A stretch of 22,575 nt of DNA from DAMCZI01 sp032095175 (lineage in GTDB: Bacteria > Bacillota > Clostridia > Clostridiales > Caloramatoraceae): NCBI GenBank assembly GCA_032095175.1, contig DAMCZI010000058.1:1-22575 (forward strand), in the 5' to 3' direction. The position numbers and the translations under genes are program-made. Shown in pieces: positions 1 through 5,384 of the stretch (positions are counted from its first letter, which is position 1; every line of letters begins with the position of its first letter). Below the pieces are notes generated by a model, which made no database searches, had not been told where the DNA came from, and worked only from the letters and a program-made list of their open reading frames with translations.

Positions 1-105
1 AATGCTGCTGCATTCATTCTTTTTACATTTATACCTCCAAGGCTTCCCTTATTTCGCGATTCACAAACTAATACCTATGGTATTAATGATAGCTATAAAA
101 AATAG
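1..105 (+). CDS. DUF6512-type membrane protein, 3' end only (cut by window edge)
   Basis: The frame is open from base 1 and gives 34 residues ending in a TAG at 103-105. These residues are nearly the same as the last 34 of the complete gene at 17462-18019. The first 55 bases are identical to 17915-17969, and the divergence is in the last third. It is therefore the C-terminal helix and tail of a second copy of the DUF6512-like integral membrane protein. Whether the rest of this copy is intact cannot be seen. A U-tailed hairpin follows directly. Function is unknown for the family. Confidence 0.8.
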   Translation, partial: NAAAFILFTFIPPRLPLFRDSQTNTYGINDSYKK

Positions 106-131
106 TCCGCTATAATGACGGACTTTTTTTA
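104..131 (+). terminator. Rho-independent terminator of the partial DUF6512 gene
   Basis: AGTCCG at 104-109 pairs with CGGACT at 119-124 around a 9-base loop, followed by seven Ts. The stem overlaps the stop codon. The hairpin after the second DUF6512 copy carries the same GTCCGCTATA core, so the terminator was duplicated with the gene. Confidence 0.75.
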
Positions 132-201
132 TAATATAAGCTTTAAACTATCAATGTTTAACACCTATTGCAAATAAGCTTATAATTACAAGATTTTTAT
201 T

Positions 202-624
202 TTAAAGTAAATCATCCATGGTCAACAAAGTTCGAATGTATTCCTGAGATACTTTGTTGTCTAGAATAGTAGCAGTATGCCCCCAAATTAAGTAGTGTTT
301 TTCGTAAAAACCACCTGGCCAAAACACAATTGATGTCTTATTTTTCATTTGATCAATAAAATATTTTATTCCACCTGTATTTTGTTTTGCTTCCCTTACT
401 ACCACAGGTAATGAAGCATCTAAAACAAGGTAGCTTTCACTCTGATGATTTCCAGACATATTAACACTAAGATTACCTATATTATCAATAGAATCATATA
501 TTAGATAATCTTTTGAATCATAAGCTCCACATTTTATATATTTAATTTTTCGTAATAGTTCTATTTCTTTTAAAGCCTTAAGTATATCATTCCTTGTTGC
601 AAAAAAGAAAATTTCCTTAGACAT
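202..624 (-). CDS. Putative immunity protein of the distal orphan toxin tip (140 aa)
   Basis: A 140-residue soluble protein with no signal peptide and no recognised family. The ATG at 624 follows GGAGG with a good spacer, and the gene starts 15 bases after the stop of the toxin fragment at 640. That toxin-then-small-gene order and tight spacing is the usual layout of an Rhs toxin and its cognate immunity gene, so an inhibitor of the nuclease-like tip at 640-1083 is the best guess. The role is inferred from position only. The protein is rich in aromatic residues, with a WPGGFYEKHYLIWGH stretch in the C-terminal third. No frameshift is visible. It has no visible promoter of its own and probably depended on transcription from upstream. 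Confidence 0.6.
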   Translation of the reverse strand: MSKEIFFFATRNDILKALKEIELLRKIKYIKCGAYDSKDYLIYDSIDNIGNLSVNMSGNHQSESYLVLDASLPVVVREAKQNTGGIKYFIDQMKNKTSIVFWPGGFYEKHYLIWGHTATILDNKVSQEYIRTLLTMDDLL

Positions 625-639
625 AATATTCCTCCAATT

Positions 640-1143
640 TTATTTAAACAATTCTTTAAGTAAATCAGTTAAATTACCTAGTCCTGCCCTCTTTGGTATT
701 GTTATTATCTCTCCCCCAGTTTTTGCATTTATTGAATTAGTTGCATTTGCTTCCCTTATGGTAAGTTGTCCATTTTTATATGTATCTACTGTATTTATTC
801 TTAGTGTTTGATCATTCTTTGTTGCTGTTATATCAACATAATTACTTCCCTTAGTACCACCATTTGGTCCAGGTAAATATTCCTCTTTAACTCTGCCGCC
901 ACCTCCGGTAATTGTCCAGACATCTGATTCTAGATAGTCAGCTATTTGTCGGTTCTGTGCCCGAGTAGCTGCATTACCGAGTCTACCCCCATATTGAGGG
1001 GTAGTGTTACTCCAACCCTTTGAGCTAAAATAACTTGCTGGATTCTGTTGAAACTCTGCAAATTTTGGTTCACATAAAACTGCAATTCCTTTGTTATTGT
1101 ATCGAAAAGAAATAAATGTACAAATATTTAATTGGCTTTGTTC
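640..1143 (-). pseudogene. Orphan Rhs toxin tip fragment (nuclease-like C-terminal domain), no start
   Basis: The minus-strand frame is open from 1143 to the TAA at 640 but has no ATG, GTG or TTG start and no ribosome binding site. Recognisable sequence begins near 1083 with PKFAEFQQNPASYF, almost the same linker as in the orphan tip at 3286-4195. After it come about 120 residues with GGGGR, EEYLPGPNGGTKGSNYVDIT, LRINTVDTYKNGQ and REANATNS segments. As I remember it, this pattern is typical of nuclease-like toxin domains at the ends of Rhs, WapA and related polymorphic toxins, but I cannot name the exact family from sequence alone. No Rhs core precedes it, so it is a displaced, silent tip. 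Its stop lies 15 bases before the downstream immunity candidate. Confidence 0.65.
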
Positions 1144-1730
1144 CTAAAGCTGATTTAAAATTTATGTACCACCCATATGTTTTACTACATATTACACAAA
1201 GTCCACATATCCCCATTTATTTATTATTCTATCACATACTCATAAATTATTATGAATTTTTTTCATTAATTTTACATTTTCGCATTATCGTGTTATTACT
1301 TTGATAATAATGAATATATCGATTCCCTTTCTCTATATGCTTCTTGTACCTTCCAGTCCATTACTTCGTAGTACTGGCAGAGAATTTTCTCCTGAGTTTC
1401 TAAGAAATATTACTATTCTACTGTTGGGTAGAGAATACCCGAATATAGAGAACAGCATTTATAACTTCTTCGTTACCCTATTTTTACCCATACCATCATC
1501 ACCTTTTCTTTACTTATATTTTTTGTATGTTCGTTATCATACTGAAGAATTGAGTAAAAGTAAAGAAGATTTCCGCAAATTACTTATGTTTGAGAACTCC
1601 TGATTAAGTAATTCAGTGGGAGACGTGTGAGAAAGTTGGGAATTTTTCCCAAATTATTACTTGGGTTATTTTTATTATCACGGACGAAGTTAATTTGTTC
1701 AACAATAAGTAGCACTCCTAAAATGGCATG
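1144..1730. other. Gene-poor spacer between two toxin cassettes
   Basis: About 590 AT-rich bases without a gene I can support. A plus-strand frame of 100 codons (1301-1603) has no ribosome binding site and reads as a hydrophobic, low-information peptide. Short hairpins are present: GGGTA/TACCC near 1424-1440 and TTGGGAA/TTCCCAA near 1636-1652. It may be decayed coding or mobile DNA, because it sits exactly where a toxin core would be expected. Confidence 0.4.
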
Positions 1731-1765
1731 AAGAAAGACGGTCATCTTATAGACAACCGCCGCCT
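1731..1765 (-). terminator. Probable terminator after the HEAT-repeat gene
   Basis: On the minus strand GGCGGT (with one G-U pair) folds back on ACCGTC across a 13-base loop and is followed by TTTCTT. It lies 16 bases after the stop codon of the gene at 1781, in the right orientation to end its transcript. Confidence 0.5.
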
Positions 1766-1780
1766 TGTAATATTGTTATA

Positions 1781-2353
1781 TCAAGATTTTTGTAGTTTTT
1801 TAATGGCTTTATTTGCCTCATTCCGTACCCATTTTACCTTATAACTTAAAAACGGTTCTATATATGACACTAGTGAAGCATCACCCATTTTCGATAATGC
1901 AGATATTGCGTGACCAACAACATTTTCATCATTTAATAGTTGAACAAGTACATCCTTTACTTCTTTCAGATTAAAAGCACCCAGCCCTTCAACTATCATC
2001 TGACATGCAATTCCATGCTGTTTTTCTTGAGCGATTCTTAATAGCTTAGGTATCGACTCTTTATCTTGAATTATTGATAAAGTGTTTCCGATAGCCCATT
2101 TAAAAGTTACTTTATTCGATTTATAGAACTCATTTATTAGGGTTTCCGAAGCCTCATTAAACCCTTTTACACCTAAACATCTTACAATAAATTCTTTATC
2201 ACTTTCATCATCAATTTCTTGCAAGTGCCCTAGAAGTATAGGGACTAAGTCCCTGTACTTCAAATTAATTTTTATTAAATCATTAATGCTAGTTATTTCA
2301 ACTCCTTTTTCTCTGACTTGTTGAAGAAGCCTTTCTTTATCTAACCTGTTCAT
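1781..2353 (-). CDS. HEAT-repeat protein, putative immunity protein (190 aa)
   Basis: A soluble 190-residue protein. After an N-terminal helix it contains several helix-turn-helix units of about 30 residues in which Leu, Ala and Ile recur (for example around DLVPILLGHLQ, IPKLLRIAQEK, VKDVLVQLLND, HAISALSKMGD and WVRNEANKAIKKL). This is the pattern of HEAT-like repeats, which serve as protein-binding scaffolds. The ATG at 2353 is preceded by TTGGAGG. It starts 14 bases after the stop of a toxin tail at 2368, so it is best read as the immunity partner of that toxin, which it would bind and block. HEAT/ARM-type immunity proteins are known in polymorphic toxin systems. The partner toxin is now only a remnant. 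The function is inferred from context. Confidence 0.65.
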   Translation of the reverse strand: MNRLDKERLLQQVREKGVEITSINDLIKINLKYRDLVPILLGHLQEIDDESDKEFIVRCLGVKGFNEASETLINEFYKSNKVTFKWAIGNTLSIIQDKESIPKLLRIAQEKQHGIACQMIVEGLGAFNLKEVKDVLVQLLNDENVVGHAISALSKMGDASLVSYIEPFLSYKVKWVRNEANKAIKKLQKS

Positions 2354-2367
2354 ATCTGACCTCCAAG

Positions 2368-2514
2368 TTATTGTCCAATATTCTTTAATGTTATATCTCC
2401 ATTTTTAATAGCCTCTTGAAGTGGTCCTGATAGTTTCGCACCTGGCCTTACTTCAAGAATAAACTCATATCCGTTTTGTTTAGCCCATGCATTAAAATCC
2501 CTTAACTGATTAGA
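2368..2514 (-). pseudogene. C-terminal tail of a lost toxin domain
   Basis: Forty-eight codons, open between a TAG at 2515 and a TAA at 2368, without a start. The peptide contains QLRDFNAWAKQNGYEF and KLSGPLQEAIKNGDI. This closely resembles the conserved end of restriction-endonuclease-fold toxin domains found at the tips of Rhs/WapA-type proteins (known pattern, recalled rather than searched). The catalytic part is missing. It abuts the broken small gene at 2510-2692, so a deletion has joined two cassettes here. The intact HEAT-repeat gene follows after 14 bases. Confidence 0.6.
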
Positions 2515-2692
2515 CTAGAAACTCATTTAGAATATTAATTGCATCTTCTCCCTATGCTATAAACTTTGATTCTATTTTGCTAATTATCTCTGATTGCTTA
2601 TCCATTTGATTTGAATCACCACTAGCTCGTTCTTCTTTATATTTTATAGCTTCTACTACAAACATTTTTGCTAGTTTTTCTTTTCTATTCAT
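2510..2692 (-). pseudogene. Small immunity-like gene split by an in-frame TAG
   Basis: An ATG at 2692 with an AGAGGA ribosome binding site 5-6 bases upstream opens a 46-codon frame ending in TAG at 2552-2554. The same frame goes on for 13 more codons (GEDAINILNEFLV) to a TAA at 2510. The peptide begins MNRKEKLAKMFVVEAIKYKE and is mostly charged helix. It lies 44 bases after the gene at 2737-3270. The continuation fits the preceding sequence (IESKFIA then GEDAIN), so I read it as a 60-residue immunity-type protein inactivated by one nonsense codon. The 46-residue form may still be made. No family is assigned. Confidence 0.5.
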
Positions 2693-2736
2693 TTAAATTC
2701 CTCTACGTAAATACACTTGCGAAAATTATATTTTGC

Positions 2737-3270
2737 TTACTGATCTAAAACAAAATAGTTCCATCCAGCTGTAGGTACTATCTTTACCCCATCCTCAAAT
2801 AGCTTCTTTGCTCCTTCTGTATAACGATGTTGTTTATAGAATGCCTTTGCTCTATTATTAGGATTAACAACCCATGCACCGGCAAAGCTAATTTTTTCTA
2901 ATTCTTTAACTATACTTTTCCACGCCTTTAAAGAGTCTGCATTATCCGTTTGAGCTGCCAACACAGATTCCACTAATCTATTATCATCAAATTTTCCAAT
3001 GGTTATAGAAAGACACTCTGAGTTTTTGTCTAGAAACTCTAAATAACTACTAGTTGATATATATGGTTCCTTAATGGACAAACAAACTATGCTTGTATTA
3101 TCAATTTTTACTTCTTCAGAAGTGTACTCTGTTTCAATTATTAAATTAGCAACAAAATTCGGATTATTTTCGATTATCACAATATGTAAATCGTATTTCT
3201 TTGCACAATCTTTTAAAAATCTTATTATCTCGATTGGTTCAGCATGAAATTGCACATTGATTTTCGCCAT
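2737..3270 (-). CDS. Putative immunity protein of the proximal orphan toxin tip (177 aa)
   Basis: A 177-residue soluble protein that I do not recognise as a named family. It starts with ATG at 3270, preceded by AGGAAAGG, 15 bases after the stop of the orphan toxin tip at 3286. It is acidic and has no signal peptide or membrane segment. The C-terminal third (SFAGAWVVNPNNRAKAFYKQ, then a short charged helix) resembles a TPR-like helical pair but is too short to call. The toxin-first, immunity-second order and the tight spacing support a role as inhibitor of the adjacent toxin domain. This is inference from context. Confidence 0.6.
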   Translation of the reverse strand: MAKINVQFHAEPIEIIRFLKDCAKKYDLHIVIIENNPNFVANLIIETEYTSEEVKIDNTSIVCLSIKEPYISTSSYLEFLDKNSECLSITIGKFDDNRLVESVLAAQTDNADSLKAWKSIVKELEKISFAGAWVVNPNNRAKAFYKQHRYTEGAKKLFEDGVKIVPTAGWNYFVLDQ

Positions 3271-3285
3271 AATTACCTTTCCTTT

Positions 3286-4173
3286 CTATTTATCATAAGG
3301 TACAAAATGCATTTCAATTCCAGCATCCTCTAAATCATAAATCGCCTCTATTTCTCTTTTTATAGGTGCCCCTGATGATGTTGTTTTTTCTACATTTATA
3401 CCATATACCGAACCATCTGGTCTTTCAACTAAAATATCCGGGTGTCTGCTACTTTTTATACCTCCAGGGGTTTTGATACTAATTTCAGGTAACCTCTGCC
3501 CCCCTGCTATTATTTCACCATCTGTAACAGAATCAACAACATCATTAATCTTTAAATTATGACTTCCAGCACCAAAAGGTTTTGGTCCTCGCTTTACACT
3601 TCCAGCAGTTTCTGTCAACCTCTTAGGGTCAAAATAACTTGCTGGATTCTGTTGAGACTCTGCAAATTTTGGATCATACAAAACTGGTAAATTATCACTA
3701 GCTTTTCTTCCTCCATTTTTAATTATATCTCCGAAATTGTCAGCTCCATCAATTATTTCATCTCTAAGAAAACTATTTGATGTAACTGTATCAACACCTC
3801 TTGCTCCCCATTTCCCAAAGGTAGCAAATATGCCTTCAAATGGTATTAGTGAGAGGGCTGATAGTCCTGCATTTAAATAGTCACCTTCAGCAAGGTACAA
3901 TATGGTATTTACTCCATCAACTATGTTTCCAAACCCAGGTACGAGACCTAAAGCATCAAGAATTGTATGTATTATACTGTTTGGATTGTCACTTTCCGCA
4001 CTCAATCCAAATGAGTCTATGTTTGAAACTGGGTTCCTATTTGCATATGCATAATGATTTAATGTCCTTCCATCACTTAAATTCCCCTGCAATACATCTT
4101 GGTTTATAAATCTCATAAGCTCTGGAGAATAGTATCTTGCCCTCATGTAGTAAAGACCATTGCTGTCTGTCAT
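3286..4173 (-). CDS. Orphan Rhs core-end plus toxin tip (295 aa)
   Basis: A displaced Rhs tip. Residues 1-63 repeat the end of the Rhs core of the main gene (YYMRARYYSPELMRFINQD, YAYANRNPVSNID). The cleavage-type motif DPFGL of the main gene is DSFGL here, a single codon change. Residues about 66-115 (IIHTILDALGLVPGFGNIVDG and on) look like a pre-toxin TG module. A PKFAESQQNPASYF linker follows near 175, then a C-terminal domain of about 105 residues with EISIKTPGG, SSRHPDILVERPDGS, YGINVEKTTSSG and MHFVPYDK, probably a nuclease-like toxin. The ATG at 4173 is internal to the core and has only a poor upstream site. DNA homology to the main gene runs on to 4195 and then stops abruptly, so this is probably a silent cassette rather than a native gene. 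The immunity candidate follows 15 bases downstream. Confidence 0.7.
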   Translation of the reverse strand: MTDSNGLYYMRARYYSPELMRFINQDVLQGNLSDGRTLNHYAYANRNPVSNIDSFGLSAESDNPNSIIHTILDALGLVPGFGNIVDGVNTILYLAEGDYLNAGLSALSLIPFEGIFATFGKWGARGVDTVTSNSFLRDEIIDGADNFGDIIKNGGRKASDNLPVLYDPKFAESQQNPASYFDPKRLTETAGSVKRGPKPFGAGSHNLKINDVVDSVTDGEIIAGGQRLPEISIKTPGGIKSSRHPDILVERPDGSVYGINVEKTTSSGAPIKREIEAIYDLEDAGIEMHFVPYDK

Positions 4174-4195
4174 TACTCCATATTTTCCGTTATAC
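3989..4195 (-). repeat. Rhs core-end homology block, orphan copy
   Basis: These 207 bases align without gaps to 5806-6012 of the main Rhs gene and differ at only a small number of positions. Both ends of the match are sharp. The block covers the coding sequence from YNGKYGVMTDS through the DPxG-like motif, where tips are exchanged in Rhs genes. Confidence 0.85.
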
Positions 4196-4238
4196 TTTCA
4201 TTTAATTAGATTTTTGTAGCAAGTCCTTTTTTGTTATA

Positions 4239-4682
4239 TTAAACGGACTCATATATGAATATATCTAATGTATTCGATACAGTCTCTAAATGCTCCAACA
4301 ATACTTGTTTAACCTCATCCCATTTTAACCCACCAAGGCCACAGCCCAATGGAGGTATTGCAATTGATTTTATATTAAGCTTTTTGAGCAAATCTATCAG
4401 TTCTGGTAATCCATCGGTGATATAGCTTAACTTCGATTTAGCTCTCCATTTATCCTTTGTTGGAAAATTTATAATAATTTTTTCGTTTTCTCGGAAATAG
4501 TGTACTTGCCCTATCTTCAATCGCCCTTCTTTACATGCTACTGAATAATCATTAAACGTTTTGGGATATAGCTGTTTAACTTGTAATGCTAATCCCTTAC
4601 CCATATATCCTTCACAATTAACAGGATTTACTATTGCTTCAACTCTAGCTTCTAGTATATCCCCTTTAACAAACATTATCAT
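4239..4682 (-). CDS. DarG/TARG1-like macrodomain protein, probable ADP-ribosylglycohydrolase (147 aa)
   Basis: A stand-alone macrodomain that fills the whole protein. The ligand-binding features are in order: GDIL near residue 7, IVNPVNCEG (17-25), MGKGLALQVK (27-36), NFPTKDKWR (72-80) and the glycine-rich loop IPPLGCGLGGL (109-119). This matches the DarG/TARG1 branch, whose members remove ADP-ribose from modified DNA bases or acidic residues. Lys76 in FPTK corresponds to the lysine that acts in DarG-type enzymes (family knowledge). The ATG at 4682 follows GAGGTG with a 5-base spacer; a second Met is two codons in. No DarT-like gene is adjacent. Instead it lies just after the immunity gene of an ADP-ribosyltransferase toxin, so it may act as a second, enzymatic antidote, or it may be left from another cassette. 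Confidence 0.85.
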   Translation of the reverse strand: MIMFVKGDILEARVEAIVNPVNCEGYMGKGLALQVKQLYPKTFNDYSVACKEGRLKIGQVHYFRENEKIIINFPTKDKWRAKSKLSYITDGLPELIDLLKKLNIKSIAIPPLGCGLGGLKWDEVKQVLLEHLETVSNTLDIFIYESV

Positions 4683-4705
4683 ATCTTCACCTCAAATACT
4701 AGAAT

Positions 4706-4748
4706 AAGGCTGATATCTTCTTATTTAAAATAAAGTTATCAGCCTTTT
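4706..4748. terminator. Bidirectional hairpin between immunity and macrodomain genes
   Basis: AAGGCTGATA (4706-4715) and TATCAGCCTT (4737-4746) form a perfect 10-bp stem, and the AT-rich interior can extend the pairing. On the minus strand it lies 16 bases after the stop of the gene at 4762 and would end the Rhs-immunity transcript. T-runs on either side are short, so termination may be partial. Confidence 0.5.
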
Positions 4749-4761
4749 CTATTATACTACA

Positions 4762-5040
4762 TTATCTTTGTTTACCTCTATCTTCCCATACTTTTTCAAA
4801 TTCTTCTTTTGTTATCAAAACTGCCCTAAATTCTTCCGTTGAATTAATTTCTTCAATACTTGGATAGGATTCCTTAGCTAAGAATGTATTATATTCTTCA
4901 GTAGTTGTTGCATATGCAACTCCTCCATCTTCAAATATATCTAAAACTCTTTCCTGAAATCTTCTCTCATTTAGCTCCATGTAAAATTCTTTCGGTTCAT
5001 CCTTAAAGTTATGTTCCCAAGTCACAAACAAGTATTGCAT
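4762..5040 (-). CDS. DUF6881-like immunity protein of the Rhs ART toxin (92 aa)
   Basis: A small acidic soluble protein. The sequence pattern (YLFVTWEHNFKDEPKEFYMEL at the start, VLDIFEDGGVAYAT in the middle, PSIEEINSTEEFRAVLITKEEFEKVW at the end) fits the DUF6881 group, which is found as a small gene next to polymorphic toxins. I recognise it from memory and have not searched. The ATG at 5040 follows GGAGG at a 7-base spacing and lies 17 bases after the stop of the big Rhs gene. It is therefore the expected cognate immunity protein, blocking the HYD1-type ADP-ribosyltransferase tip in the cytoplasm of the producer and its kin. The hairpin at 4706-4748 ends this unit. Confidence 0.75.
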   Translation of the reverse strand: MQYLFVTWEHNFKDEPKEFYMELNERRFQERVLDIFEDGGVAYATTTEEYNTFLAKESYPSIEEINSTEEFRAVLITKEEFEKVWEDRGKQR

Positions 5041-5057
5041 TCTAGAACCTCCTTAGC

Positions 5058-5384
5058 CTAATTTCCAACCTTTCCACTTCTTACTATTCTTCCTGTTATA
5101 TCTAAGTTTCCTTCATTTGGTATCACATAAACTCCACTTCTACCTTCAACAACTTCTAATCCTGTAACATCAATCTCCACAAAATGAGTATATTTGTATT
5201 TATTAGGCACCCTAATAAACTTTGATGCTAAAGATGTTGGTTTGGTAGTTTCCGGAACTATATCTGACAGATATTGACCATTACCATATCTTGCACCTTT
5301 CAGATTATTAGCTTTTAACGAAGGTCTTAATTCATTAGACTCTAATATGCCATTTAGTCCTTCTTCATTTGTATAGTGATAAAG
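5058..5384 (-). other. HYD1-type ADP-ribosyltransferase toxin domain of the Rhs gene
   Basis: The last 108 codons of the Rhs frame. The His of YHYTN near the start of the domain and the Tyr and Asp of QYLSD about 35 residues later fit the H-Y-D signature of the Tox-ART-HYD1 family. These toxins are thought to transfer ADP-ribose from NAD+ to a target molecule. The domain is complete to the stop codon. The target cannot be read from sequence. Confidence 0.7.

Noticed and set aside
135..184. TATAAGCTT/AAGCTTATA inverted repeat as a terminator of the 202-624 gene
   Set aside because: Loop of 32 bases and no T-run in either direction; it could be chance in AT-rich DNA.
1301..1603. Plus-strand gene of 100 codons
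   Set aside because: No ribosome binding site, no domain, and it lies between minus-strand cassettes; kept only as spacer.
4239..4682. Complete DarTG toxin-antitoxin system
   Set aside because: Only the DarG-like macrodomain is present. No DarT-like ART gene lies beside it, and the only ART is the HYD1 tip of the Rhs gene.
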